From CADCVT01 sp036389155 (GTDB taxonomy: Bacteria > Actinomycetota > Thermoleophilia > Solirubrobacterales > Solirubrobacteraceae): a stretch of 64,000 nt of DNA. The stretch spans positions 1 to 64,000 of the forward strand of contig DASVQN010000007.1 of NCBI GenBank assembly GCA_036389155.1. Direction: 5' to 3'. Made by a program: the position numbers and the translations under genes. Below, piece by piece: positions 40,390 to 49,751 of this stretch; the first letter of the stretch is position 1, and each line of letters begins with the position of its first letter. The notes under the pieces were generated by a model that saw only the letters and a list, made by a program, of their open reading frames with translations, had not been told where the DNA came from and did no database searches.

Positions 40390-43292
40390 CGCGTGATCCG
40401 GAACCCCTTTCGCACGACCTTCGAGCGGTTGCCGGCCGCGTCGACGGCTCGCGCCGACAGCGTGTACCGGCCGAGCGCGAGGGTCTTGCGCGCCACGCGG
40501 CCGCGGAGGTCGAAGCGGTTGACGCCGGCCGCGCCGGTCATCACGAACCGGCCCATCGTCTTCTTCTTCCGCCGCCCCGCCTTGTCGCGGATCACCGTGA
40601 AGGTGACGCGGGCGGCCTCCGTGAGCGTGTAGCTCACGCGCCCGCCGACCTTCGGCTTGCTGCCGCGGGCCCGCGCCGTGGGCCCGCCGGTCCGGGCCGC
40701 GCGGAACGAGGACGGCGCCATCCCGAGCGTCGAGAGCACCGGCGCGATCACGTCCGCGACCGGTCCGCCGCCGCCGCCCGGAGGCGCAACACCGCCGCCC
40801 GGAGGCGCGACGCCGCCGCCCGGGGGAGCGGCCACGGGCGGGACCGGGTCGACGACGTAGGACACCGTCTGCGACGACGCGTTCGCCCCGCCGTCGGTCG
40901 CCGTGACCGCGAACGACTTCGTGCCGGTCGTGGCGGTGTCGATCGGCGCGCCGGCGGCGACCGGGCCTGCGCAGGTGACGTCGACGAACGGGTCCGGGTC
41001 CGTACAGGAGTACGCCGCGGCCACGGCCGCGCCGACGGTGTAGTGCGCTCCCTCGGCCGGCACCGTGATCGACGCCGACGGCCTCGTCAGGTCGAAGAGC
41101 GCGACGCCGTCGTGCGTCACGCCGGCGACCGACCTGAACGCGCCGCCGACCACCACGCGCGACGGCGTCGCCGCGAGCGACCGGACGCCGCCGGCCACGG
41201 CCGGGCCGAAGGCGGGATCCGGGTCGCCGGCCCCGCCGGTGGCGAGCCGCGCGACGCGGCTGAACGGCCTCGCGACGATGCCGCCGCCGAACAACGACGT
41301 GAAGTCCCCGCCGATGTACACGCCGCCCCCGCCCGGGGCGAGCTCCATCGCGAACACGGGGCCGTTGAGCCTGGGGTCCCAGTCCGGGTCGGCCGCTCCC
41401 GTACCGGTCGTCGCGATCTTCGCCGCGCGGAACCGGGTCGCACCTCCGATGGAGAGGAAGCGCCCGCCCACGAGGAGGTCGGCGCCCAGCGGCACGATGG
41501 TCTCCACGTCGTCGCTCGCCTGGGGGTCCCATGTCGCGTCCGGCGCGCCCGCTCCTGTCGTGGCGACCTTCGCGAGGTTCTCGACGTTCGTCGCGCCCAT
41601 GCCGAAGAAGTTCCCGCCGACGAAGACGCTGCTGCCGACGACCGCGAGCGCGTCGATGGGTCCGCCCTGCGGGTCCGGGTTCCAGGTCGCGTCCAGCGCC
41701 CCGGCGCCGACGGCGGAGACCTTGGCGAGGCCGTGGCGCGTCGGCCCTCCGACGCCGAACGTGCCGCTGAAGTCGCCGCCGACGAACAGGTCGTCGCCCG
41801 ATCGAGCGAGGGCGTGGACCGGCCCGGGAACGTCGGGATGCCACGTGACGTCCGAGTGCAGGTCGCCGGAAGCGGGTGTCGTCGAGAACCGCGCGAGCTC
41901 CGCCGGGCCGCCGAACGTGCCGAAGTCCCCGCCCACGGTCACGGCCGTGTCCGAGAGCAGGATCGCATTCACGGAGCCGGCGAGGATCGGGCGCCAGGCG
42001 GCGTCGCCCGCCCCGGCCGGGCTCAGCCGGGCCAGGGCGGGCTGGAGCAGGTTCGACGCGCCGGCGGACGTGAACATCCCGCCGACGAGCAGGTCGTCGC
42101 CGGACGTCGCGATCGCCTGCGCGACGTCGTTCGCGTTCGGGTTCCACGAGTCCGCCGCCCCGCTCCCGCCCGTCGCGAAGCGCGCGAGGCGGGAGCGCTC
42201 CAGCGAGAAGCCGTCGACGAAGGTGAACTCACCCGCGGCGACCAGGCCTGCGCTCGTCAGCTCGAGGTCGTTGACGAAGCCATCGGGGCCCGGCTGCCAG
42301 GCGGCGTCGGCGGCGCCGGTCCCGCCCGCCGGCAGCTTGGCCACGAACGGGTGGGCCGCAGCGCTCATCTGGAAGAACATGCCGCCGGCGAAGACCGACG
42401 TGCCGTCGGTCGCGAGCGCTCGCACATCCGAGTCGGCGTCCGGGTTCCACGTGGCGTCGGCGGCGCCCGCGCCCGTGGTGGAGAGCTTGGCGATGTTGTT
42501 CCGGCTCTGCCCGCCCAGATGCGTGAAGGAGCCGCCGACGTAGAGGTTGGCGCCGGAGACCGCGAGGGCGAGCACGGCAGTACTGCCGTTCGCCGGCGCC
42601 CACGTCGCGTCCACGGCTCCGACGCCCGTGGTCGAGACCTTCGCGAGGTCGTCGCGCGCTTCGACGCCGACGTCGCTGAAGGTCCCTCCGATGAACAGGG
42701 ACGTGCCGGAGAGCGCGAGCGCGCGCACGAAGCCGCTGGTGTCGGGGTTCCACGACGCGTCCGCCGCTCCGGTGCCGCCGACCGTGAGCTTGGCGACGTG
42801 ATTGCGGAACTTGCCCCCGATCGTGGTGAACTCGCCGCCGACGAAGAGCCTGTCGCCCGAGCGGACGAGCGCGCGGACGGGGCGGTTCGGCTCCGGCGCC
42901 CACGCCGCGTCCAGGCTCCCGTCGGCCAGGACGTGGGCGAGGTCGGATCGGGGGACGCCGGCCACGGCGGAGATGTTCCCGCCGACGAACCAGCCGCCCG
43001 CACCGTCGGACTCCACGGCGAGGACGTCGCCGACGACGTCCGGGAAGCCGGGCTTCGGCTGGTCCGAGGTCGCGGACAGGGCGATCGCCGCGCCCGTCCG
43101 CGGGCCCACCATGTCGAACTCGCCGCCGATGTAGGTGCGGCCGGCGTCGTCGACCTCGGTGGCGTTGACCGGGCCGTTGGCCACCCACGGCCGGGCGAGC
43201 GGCGTGTCCGACGCGATCGCGGTGGCAGGCGTGAGCGCGAGCAGCGTGAGGGTGACGAGCGCGACTCGCGCCCGCCCGCGGGGGGAGACCAT
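40386..43292 (-). CDS. secreted 14-repeat beta-propeller-like protein
   Basis: A 968-residue exported protein (signal peptide LVTLTLLALTPATAIA). Residues about 40-740 hold 14 copies of a roughly 48-residue repeat with the core VGGxFTxxGG...AKL and Ala-Asp-Ala-Thr-Trp-Asn-Pro linkers, resembling delta-60 or tectonin-like propeller repeats. A HYR/Ig-like domain (about 760-850) follows, then three copies of APPGGGV encoded by 21-base repeats and a C-terminal beta-sandwich with LGRYTLSARAVDAAGN. No catalytic motif. Probably a cell-surface binding protein. Confidence 0.75.
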   Translation of the reverse strand: MVSPRGRARVALVTLTLLALTPATAIASDTPLARPWVANGPVNATEVDDAGRTYIGGEFDMVGPRTGAAIALSATSDQPKPGFPDVVGDVLAVESDGAGGWFVGGNISAVAGVPRSDLAHVLADGSLDAAWAPEPNRPVRALVRSGDRLFVGGEFTTIGGKFRNHVAKLTVGGTGAADASWNPDTSGFVRALALSGTSLFIGGTFSDVGVEARDDLAKVSTTGVGAVDATWAPANGSTAVLALAVSGANLYVGGSFTHLGGQSRNNIAKLSTTGAGAADATWNPDADSDVRALATDGTSVFAGGMFFQMSAAAHPFVAKLPAGGTGAADAAWQPGPDGFVNDLELTSAGLVAAGEFTFVDGFSLERSRLARFATGGSGAADSWNPNANDVAQAIATSGDDLLVGGMFTSAGASNLLQPALARLSPAGAGDAAWRPILAGSVNAILLSDTAVTVGGDFGTFGGPAELARFSTTPASGDLHSDVTWHPDVPGPVHALARSGDDLFVGGDFSGTFGVGGPTRHGLAKVSAVGAGALDATWNPDPQGGPIDALAVVGSSVFVGGNFFGMGATNVENLAKVATTGAGAPDATWDPQASDDVETIVPLGADLLVGGRFLSIGGATRFRAAKIATTGTGAADPDWDPRLNGPVFAMELAPGGGGVYIGGDFTSLFGGGIVARPFSRVARLATGGAGDPDPAFGPAVAGGVRSLAATPSRVVVGGAFRSVAGVTHDGVALFDLTRPSASITVPAEGAHYTVGAAVAAAYSCTDPDPFVDVTCAGPVAAGAPIDTATTGTKSFAVTATDGGANASSQTVSYVVDPVPPVAAPPGGGVAPPGGGVAPPGGGGGPVADVIAPVLSTLGMAPSSFRAARTGGPTARARGSKPKVGGRVSYTLTEAARVTFTVIRDKAGRRKKKTMGRFVMTGAAGVNRFDLRGRVARKTLALGRYTLSARAVDAAGNRSKVVRKGFRITR
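40771..40830. repeat. three 21-base tandem repeats within the propeller gene
   Basis: CCGCCGCCCGGAGGCGC units repeat with about 21-base spacing and encode APPGGGV on the minus strand. A likely site of copy-number change. Confidence 0.6.
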
Positions 43293-43382
43293 GCGCCAAC
43301 GTATCCGCAGGGTCGCCGGTGCATCGAACGGCCGGAAAGTGGGAGAGCGAGGGAAGGGCCGTCCGTGGGCGAAGATGGCGTG

Positions 43383-44060
43383 GTGAGCGACATCGGCATG
43401 CTCCGCGAGGGCCCGCTGCACGCGGCGCTGAAGGACCTGCTCGCGCGGCCCGGCGACCGCGCCGAGGTCAAGGTGGAGCGGTTCGTGATCGACCTCGTCC
43501 GGGCCGACGGGGAGCTCGTGGAGATCCAGACGGGCGGGTTCTCGCCGCTCGGCCCGAAGCTCGACGCGCTGCTCGACCAGCACCGGATGCGGATCGTGCA
43601 CCCGCTGGCCACCGAGCGGCGGATCCTGCGCGTGGACGCCGCGGGCGAGGTGCTCAGCGCACGCCGCTCGCCGCAGCGCGAGCGGCCGCTGGCCATCTTC
43701 GAGCGGCTCGTGACGTTCCCCTCGCTGCTCGCCCACCCGAACCTCGTGGTCGAGCTGGTGCTCTGCCGCGAGGACCACGTGCGGGCGCCCGAGCCGCATC
43801 GCGGGCGCCGGTTCATGCGCGACCCCGGCGAGCGCCGGCTCGTGGAGGTCCTCGACCGGGTCGAGCTCCGCTCTCCGGCCGACGCCCTCGCGCTGCTGAA
43901 GCTGCCCGAGGGCGACTTCACGAACCGCGAGGTGGCCACGAGCGCGCGCTGCGCGCTGCGGGTCGCCCAGCGCGCGACGTACTGCCTGCGGCACATGGGC
44001 GTCATCGAGCCCGCCGGCAGCCGCGGCCGCGCCCCGCTGTTCCGGCTGGTGGCGGCGTAG
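43383..44060 (+). CDS. conserved protein with a nuclease-like ExQ core, paired with an RNase II gene
   Basis: A 225-residue cytoplasmic protein, family not named here. The N-terminal core (VERFVIDLVRADGELVEIQ, TGGFSPLGPKLDALL, RMRIVHPLATERRILRV) has the Asp-strand and E-x-Q strand pattern of PD-(D/E)XK-like folds. The C-terminal half ends with a winged-helix-like FTNREVATSARCALRVAQRATYCLRHMG. This predicts DNA or RNA binding. The GTG at 43383 is used; GTG 43380 and ATG 43398 are alternatives. Its stop is immediately followed by the ATG of the RNB gene, indicating an operon. Confidence 0.6.
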   Translation: MSDIGMLREGPLHAALKDLLARPGDRAEVKVERFVIDLVRADGELVEIQTGGFSPLGPKLDALLDQHRMRIVHPLATERRILRVDAAGEVLSARRSPQRERPLAIFERLVTFPSLLAHPNLVVELVLCREDHVRAPEPHRGRRFMRDPGERRLVEVLDRVELRSPADALALLKLPEGDFTNREVATSARCALRVAQRATYCLRHMGVIEPAGSRGRAPLFRLVAA

Positions 44061-45431
44061 ATGCCGGCGCGCCGGATCCGCGTCGAGCCCGCCGACGCCA
44101 TGCGCGAGGGCTTCGAGGCGATCCGCGACGAGGCGGGGATCCCGGAGGCGTTCGCGCCCGACGCCGAGGCGGAGGCCGCCGCCGCGGCGGCGACCGCGCC
44201 CCCGCCGGCCGACCGCGTCGACCTGCCGTTCGTCACCGTCGACCCGCCCGGCTCGCGTGACCTCGACCAGGCGCTCCACATCGAGCGGCGCGGCGAGGGC
44301 CACCGCGTCAGCTACGCGATCGCCGACGTGCCGGCGTTCGTGCGCCCGGGCGGCGCCCTGGACCGCGAGACCCACGCCCGTGGCGTCACCGTCTACGCGC
44401 CCGACGAGAAGACCCCGCTGCATCCGCCGGTCCTCTCCGAGGGCGCAGCGAGCCTGCTGCCCGGCGAGTGGCGGCCGGCCGTCCTGTGGACGCTGGACCT
44501 CGACGCGACGGGCGCGCTGCAGAGCGCCGCGGTCGCCCGCAGGCAGGTCCGCAGCGTCGCGCAGCACACGTACGCCGACGTTCCGCCCGACGTCGAGCCG
44601 CTCCTGCGCGAGGTGGGGGAGCGGCGGCTGGCGATCGAGCGCGAGCGCGGTGGCGTGCGGCTCAACGTCCCCGAGCAGGAGGTCGTGCAGACGCCCGACG
44701 GATGGACCGTGCACTACCGCGTCCCGCTGCCGAGCGAGGACTTCAACGCCCAGATCTCGCTGCTCACGGGCATGGCCGCCGCGAAGCTCATGCTCGACGC
44801 CCGAGTGGGGATCCTGCGCACCCAGCCCCGGCCCGATCCCAAGGCGCTGGCGCGCCTGCGCCTCCAGGCGGCCGGCTTCGGCGTCGCGTGGCGCGAGCCG
44901 TACGCCGAGTTCATCCGCAGCCTCGACCCTTCCATTCCGGCGCACGCCGCGCTGATGCACGAGGCGACGGGCGTGGGGAGGGGCGCGGGCTACACGGCGT
45001 TCGACGGCGAGGTCCCCGCCGAGCCCGAGCACTTCGCGATCGCGGCGCCCTACGCGCACGCGACGGCGCCGCTGCGCCGCCTGCAGGACCGCTACGTCCT
45101 GGAGTGCTGCCTGGCCATCTGCGCGGGAGACCCGATCCCCGCGCACGTGCGCGCCGCGCTGCCGAGGCTGCCCGAGGAGATGAAGGCGGCCGACCGCCGC
45201 GCCCGCGCGGTCGAGCGCGGCGTCCTGGACCTCGTCGAGGCCGTGCTGCTCAGCGGCCGCGAGGGGGACACGTTCGCGGCGACCGTCGTCGACGACCAGC
45301 TCGTCCAGCTCCGGGACCCCGCGGTCCGCGCCAAGCTCGAGGGCGGCTCGCCGGAGCCGGGCAGCGAGGTCACCGTGCGGCTCGACCGGGCCGACCCCGC
45401 CAGGCGCGCCGTGGCCTTCTCGGTCGTCTGA
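44061..45431 (+). CDS. RNB-domain ribonuclease (RNase II/R family)
   Basis: A 456-residue RNB protein. The catalytic signature DPPGSRDLDQALHIER carries the Asp cluster that binds Mg2+ in exoribonucleases; YAIADVPAFVRPGGALD, LLTGMAAAKLML and YAHATAPLRRLQDRYVLECC complete the domain. There is no N-terminal cold-shock domain and only a short C-terminal S1-like part, so it is a minimal actinobacterial RNase II variant degrading RNA 3' to 5'. It directly abuts the preceding gene. Confidence 0.88.
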   Translation: MPARRIRVEPADAMREGFEAIRDEAGIPEAFAPDAEAEAAAAAATAPPPADRVDLPFVTVDPPGSRDLDQALHIERRGEGHRVSYAIADVPAFVRPGGALDRETHARGVTVYAPDEKTPLHPPVLSEGAASLLPGEWRPAVLWTLDLDATGALQSAAVARRQVRSVAQHTYADVPPDVEPLLREVGERRLAIERERGGVRLNVPEQEVVQTPDGWTVHYRVPLPSEDFNAQISLLTGMAAAKLMLDARVGILRTQPRPDPKALARLRLQAAGFGVAWREPYAEFIRSLDPSIPAHAALMHEATGVGRGAGYTAFDGEVPAEPEHFAIAAPYAHATAPLRRLQDRYVLECCLAICAGDPIPAHVRAALPRLPEEMKAADRRARAVERGVLDLVEAVLLSGREGDTFAATVVDDQLVQLRDPAVRAKLEGGSPEPGSEVTVRLDRADPARRAVAFSVV

Positions 45432-45573
45432 GCCCGGCCCCGCCGCGGCCAACGACCGCGACGCGGCGTTCCCGCACGCCAGGCTGGGCGCGCTGCGCTC
45501 GACCGGCTGATGGCGATGCGTCAACGCTGACCGTCCGGGCTTGCGGACCGCCACTGCTCGTACCATTTACGAC

Positions 45574-45993
45574 ATGGCCGCGCGCGTTCACGGACGCCTG
45601 CTCGCCGGTGAGGCCGGCGAGATCGTCGGCGTCTCCGGGACCACGATCGGCCAGTGGGCGCGCCACGGCTACATCCGCCCGTCGCAGTCCGCCGAGCTGC
45701 CGCACGTCTACAGCGTCGAGGACGTGGGGGAGGCGGCGATCGTCGCCTCGCTGCTGCACCGCGGCGTCCGCCACGCGGACGTCCGGCGCGCGATCGAGCG
45801 GCTGCGCTCCTACGGCGACTGGCCGCTGAGCGAGGCGCGCCTGGCGACGACGCGGCCGACGAACGGCAGCCGCCCGCAGATCGTGCTCGAGGAGGACGGC
45901 GGCCGCTTCCTGCTCACCGACCGCGGCTGGCAGAAGCTCGTGGTCGAGCCGGCGACGGACGAGGTCCGCCTGCGCCTGCGACATCCCAACTGA
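45574..45993 (+). CDS. MerR-like DNA-binding protein
   Basis: A 139-residue protein with a winged-helix-like N-terminus (GEAGEIVGVSGTTIGQWARHGYIRPS) and the MerR-type wing HVYSVEDVGEAAIVASLLHRGV, then a helical region and a C-terminal beta part (QIVLEEDGGRFLL, WQKLVVEP). It lacks a metal-binding motif, so the signal is unknown. It lies 41 bases upstream of the first metallopeptidase gene and could regulate it. The ATG giving MAARVHG is preferred over a TTG 11 codons upstream. Confidence 0.65.
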   Translation: MAARVHGRLLAGEAGEIVGVSGTTIGQWARHGYIRPSQSAELPHVYSVEDVGEAAIVASLLHRGVRHADVRRAIERLRSYGDWPLSEARLATTRPTNGSRPQIVLEEDGGRFLLTDRGWQKLVVEPATDEVRLRLRHPN

Positions 45994-46034
45994 CCCCCTT
46001 GCGGTGCGTCGCCGCGCGCGGTTAGGGTCAAGCC

Positions 46035-49000
46035 TTGCGGCACGGAGGCCTTGCGTCGGCACTCGTGGTGGTGATGGTGGCAGCGCTCATCGCCCCGGCT
46101 CGCGCGCGCGCCGAGCACGACCGCGTCGTGCCGGGCGGCCTCGGCGAGAGCGTGTCGAGCGAGCACTTCGTCGTCCACTACGACCCCTCGACGGCGACGC
46201 TCGCCGCGGCGAACGCGGTCAGCGAGGACCTCGAGGAGAGCCACTCCAAGCTCGTCGCCGGCGGCACCGGCACCCCGAACGCCGGGCTGAACGCCCCGAT
46301 CGCGGACTCCGACGGCAAGACCGACGCCTACCTCGGTCCGCCGTCGAACCGGCCGGGCTTCTCCGGGGGAACCGTCGTCGACGACACCCACGGCGGATCG
46401 AGCTACATGTTCCTGACGCCCGACATGAGCCGCTCCGACACGCGCTTTCGCGCCGCGCACGAGTACATGCACGTGATCCAGGGCGCGTACGTCGGTCCGG
46501 CGCTCGGGCTGCTCACCGAGAGCACCGCGAACTGGGCGGCGGAGTGGGCGCTGCCGGACGCCGACCCGCTCGACAACAACTTCTACCAGCCGTTCGTGCC
46601 GCTCGACTGCGCCTACCTCGGCTTCACCGTCTCCGGAGACGCCGACCCGAGCGACTGCGGCCAGGGGTACTGGCAGTGGAGCTTCATTTGGCGCCTGAGC
46701 CAGTGGTACGGCGTGGGGATCGTCGACGCGCTGCTCGACCGGATGGCCGTGGTCTGTCCCTTCAACTGCAACACCGCGGCCGCGGACCGGCAGGTCCTGG
46801 CGGAGACGGTCGCCGCGCAGCCCGACGACGAGACGCTGGGGACGCGCTACGCGCAGTACGCGCGCGACGTCTGGGTGCCCGCGCGGTGGACGACGCCGGC
46901 TCCGCTGCCGACCGGAGGCATGGCCGCCATCCACGCGTTCGCGGGCGAGCCGGCCGCGACGACGGTGACGGCGGCGACGCCCGACACCGGCACCGTCAAC
47001 GTCGTGGTCGATCACCTGGCGACCCGCTATGTCGTGATCCGCAACGACGGCGGCTACGAGCCCACGGGCCCGGGCGCCGAGCTCGAGATCGTCGTCGGCC
47101 GTCCGACGGCCCAGACCGCGCCGTTCGAGGCCGTCGTCTTCAACTCGGACGGCACGGCGAACGACGACTTCACGCTCGCCGGCCCCGGCGGGGGCTCGGT
47201 CGGGACGACGGCGGACCCGGCAGCGCTCCAGCGCGTCGTCGTGCCGATCACCAACGACACGACCTCCGACGGGCAGACGTTCTCGTATCGCGTCCGGTAC
47301 TTCCACGGCACGCCGACGCCGCCCGCGAACGACCTGCAGACGGGCGCGCTCAGCGTCAGCCGCGGCGTGGAGGCGACGACGAACAACGTGTACGCCGGCG
47401 GGCGCGGCAACGTCGACGAGGGCACCGACTGCCCGGGCGCGCAGGACGCGACCCGCGGCGTCTGGTTCAGCTACACGACCGAGGCCGCCGGCCAGCACAC
47501 CTACGACGCGACCCAGAGCACCTTCGCCCGCGTCATCTCGCTCTACGACCACGACACCGGCGCGTTCCAGGGGTGCTCGTCGGTCAACGGGCAGCTCAAC
47601 GCGTTCCAGCCGGCCGGGAAGACCTACGACGTCTACGTCGGGCGGAAGGCCGGGCACACCGGGTTCGGGACGTCGGCGAAGCTGACCGTCACCGGCCCGG
47701 CCGCGCCGCTGCCGACGGTGACCCTGACGAGCCCCTCCGACGGCGCGACGCTGACCACGGGCGCGCCCCAGTTCAGCGGGAGCGCGACCGACCGCTCCGG
47801 CGACTCTGCCACGGTGACCGTGAAGGTGTGGAGCGGGACGGATACCACCGTCGCCCCGGTTCGAACGCTGGCAGCGACGCGCTCGGGGACGTCCTGGTCG
47901 GTCGGCACCACCGGGCTGGCGAGCGGCTCCTACACGTGGCGGGCCGAGCAGGTCGGTTCGTCCGGCACCGGCTCGTCCGGCACGCGCACGTTCACCGTCG
48001 ACGTGCCGCCGGTTCCCACGGTCGGCCTGACGACCCCGGCTGACGGCGCAACGCTGACCACGTCCGCTCCCCAGTTCAGCGGGACGGCGACGAACCACAC
48101 CGGCGACTCGGCCACCGTGACCGTGAAGGTGTGGAGCGGGACCGACACGGCGGTCGCCGCGGTCAGGACCCTCGCGGCGACACGCTCCGGCACTTCGTGG
48201 TCGATCGGCACCACCGGGCTGGCGAACGGCTCCTACACGTGGCGCGCCGAGCAGGTCGGCACGTCGGGAACGGGAACGTCCGCCGCCAGGACGTTCACGA
48301 TCGCAGTCCCGGGGCCCAGCGTGCCGACCGTCACCCTCGCCGCGCCCGCCGAGGGCGCGACGCTGACGAGCGACAGCCCACAGTTCAGCGGGACCGCCGG
48401 CGACCGCGCAGGCGACGACGCGACCGTGACCGTCAAGGTCTGGAGCGGGACCGACACGGCGGCGGCGCCGGTCCGCACCCTGGCCGCCACGCGAAGCGGC
48501 ACCTCGTGGTCGATCGCCACGACCGGGCTCCCGAACGGCGGCTACACGTGGCGCGCCGAGCAGGTCGGCACCTCCGGCACCGGGTTCTCGGCGACGCGCG
48601 CCGTCACGATCGCGGTGCCGGCGCCCAGCGTCGGGCTGACCAGCCCGGGGGAGGGCGCGACCGTGACCACGTCCGCGCCGCAGTTCAGCGGGACGGCGAC
48701 CGATCGCGCCGGCGACTCGCAGTCGGTGACCGTCAAGGTCTGGAGCGGGACTGACACGACGGTCGCTCCCGTTCGCACGCTCGCCGCTACGCGAACCGGG
48801 ACGTCATGGTCGGTCGGCACCACCGGCCTGGCCAACGGCTCGTACACGTGGCGCGCCGAGCAGATCGGGTCGTCCGGAACCGGCCTCTCCGCTACCCGCA
48901 CGTTCACGGTCGACGCCGCGGCACCCCTGCCGCCGCCCACGGTCACGCTGACCAGCCCGGGCGACGACGCGACGCTGACCAGCTCGTCGGCGCAGTTCAG

Positions 49001-49556
49001 CGGGACCGCTACCGATCGCACCGGTGACTCGCAGACGGTGACCGTGAAGGTCTGGGTGAACACGAACACCGGCGTGGTACCGGTCCGCACGCTGACGACC
49101 ACGCGATCGGGAACGGCATGGAGCGTCGGCACGACCGGCCTGGCGAACGGCTCGTACATCTGGCAGGCCGAGCAGAGCGGCGCCGACGACGTCGTGGGGG
49201 TCTCGGCCACGCGCACGTTCAGGGTCCAGCTCGCGGCCACGGCCGACGACCCGACCCCGCCGGCGTCCGGCCCGGCGACCATCACGCCCCCGCCGGGGAC
49301 CAGCGGCGGCGAATCCCCGTTCGTCCCGCCGGGCCCGGCGAACCCACTCCCGCGCGCCGGCGGCGAGACGGCCGACTGCACCCGCGCCCGCAGCACCTAC
49401 GCCGCAGCGAAGCGCAAGGTCAAGGCGGCGAAGAAGGCGCTGAAGAAGGCGAAGGGCGCGACGAAGCGCAAGGCGGCCACGAAGCGCCTGAGGCGGTCGC
49501 AGTCGTCACTGCGCCGCGCGCTCGCGCAGCGCCGCCGCTTCTGCGGCGTCCGCTAG
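46035..49556 (+). CDS. secreted metallopeptidase-like protein with five Ig-like repeats
   Basis: A 1173-residue exported protein. A signal peptide (LVVVMVAALIAPARARA) precedes a peptidase-like domain with the zinc motif HEYMH (AAHEYMHVIQ, HExxH) and a downstream TESTANWAAEWALP supplying the likely third ligand Glu. A beta-rich domain (to about 555) follows, then five tandem repeats of about 100 residues (VTVKVWSGTDT, TRSGTSWS, GSYTWRAEQ), a Pro-rich spacer and a C-terminal Lys/Arg-rich coiled tail ending FCGVR. The TTG start has AGGG 9 bases upstream. It is a paralogue of the next gene. Proteolysis of an external protein is inferred, not shown. Confidence 0.8.
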   Translation: MRHGGLASALVVVMVAALIAPARARAEHDRVVPGGLGESVSSEHFVVHYDPSTATLAAANAVSEDLEESHSKLVAGGTGTPNAGLNAPIADSDGKTDAYLGPPSNRPGFSGGTVVDDTHGGSSYMFLTPDMSRSDTRFRAAHEYMHVIQGAYVGPALGLLTESTANWAAEWALPDADPLDNNFYQPFVPLDCAYLGFTVSGDADPSDCGQGYWQWSFIWRLSQWYGVGIVDALLDRMAVVCPFNCNTAAADRQVLAETVAAQPDDETLGTRYAQYARDVWVPARWTTPAPLPTGGMAAIHAFAGEPAATTVTAATPDTGTVNVVVDHLATRYVVIRNDGGYEPTGPGAELEIVVGRPTAQTAPFEAVVFNSDGTANDDFTLAGPGGGSVGTTADPAALQRVVVPITNDTTSDGQTFSYRVRYFHGTPTPPANDLQTGALSVSRGVEATTNNVYAGGRGNVDEGTDCPGAQDATRGVWFSYTTEAAGQHTYDATQSTFARVISLYDHDTGAFQGCSSVNGQLNAFQPAGKTYDVYVGRKAGHTGFGTSAKLTVTGPAAPLPTVTLTSPSDGATLTTGAPQFSGSATDRSGDSATVTVKVWSGTDTTVAPVRTLAATRSGTSWSVGTTGLASGSYTWRAEQVGSSGTGSSGTRTFTVDVPPVPTVGLTTPADGATLTTSAPQFSGTATNHTGDSATVTVKVWSGTDTAVAAVRTLAATRSGTSWSIGTTGLANGSYTWRAEQVGTSGTGTSAARTFTIAVPGPSVPTVTLAAPAEGATLTSDSPQFSGTAGDRAGDDATVTVKVWSGTDTAAAPVRTLAATRSGTSWSIATTGLPNGGYTWRAEQVGTSGTGFSATRAVTIAVPAPSVGLTSPGEGATVTTSAPQFSGTATDRAGDSQSVTVKVWSGTDTTVAPVRTLAATRTGTSWSVGTTGLANGSYTWRAEQIGSSGTGLSATRTFTVDAAAPLPPPTVTLTSPGDDATLTSSSAQFSGTATDRTGDSQTVTVKVWVNTNTGVVPVRTLTTTRSGTAWSVGTTGLANGSYIWQAEQSGADDVVGVSATRTFRVQLAATADDPTPPASGPATITPPPGTSGGESPFVPPGPANPLPRAGGETADCTRARSTYAAAKRKVKAAKKALKKAKGATKRKAATKRLRRSQSSLRRALAQRRRFCGVR
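47712..49226 (+). repeat. five tandem Ig-like repeat units
   Basis: Units begin at 47712, 48015, 48324, 48624 and 48936 (303, 309, 300, 312 and about 291 bases). Each encodes P-S/T-V-x-L-x-x-P...DGATLT...QFSGTATD...VTVKVW...GSYTWRAEQ. Units 1-4 are closer to each other than to unit 5, suggesting recent duplication. Confidence 0.8.
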
Positions 49557-49751
49557 CCGAGGGTCAGAGCCCAGCGTCCGTCGGCGTGTGCGCGCCTCCG
49601 CGAGGCGTCGTGTACGCGACGCCGGGGTGCTAAGGCGTCCGGGCTCTGCTCACGGGGTACGGGCGTTTGCCGCCCTGGGAGCGCTACCTGCGGCACCCCC
49701 GGCTGACACCCGGGCTTGCGGTGCGCCGACGCACCGTGTTTCAATGCGCAC
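49557..49751. other. structured gap between the two metallopeptidase genes
   Basis: Nested inverted repeats: CAGAGCCC (49565) pairs with GGGCTCTG (49641) enclosing CGGCGT (49582) with ACGCCG (49619) and CGCCTC (49593) with GAGGCG (49602). The layout resembles a multi-stem RNA leader or a terminator cluster for the upstream gene. I could not match it to a known riboswitch. Confidence 0.4.

Noticed and set aside
43300..45566. Upstream part of a 1726-codon minus frame joined to the propeller gene
   Set aside because: The true signal peptide and start lie at 43292; the rest is antisense to the RNB and nuclease-like genes and has no protein-like pattern.
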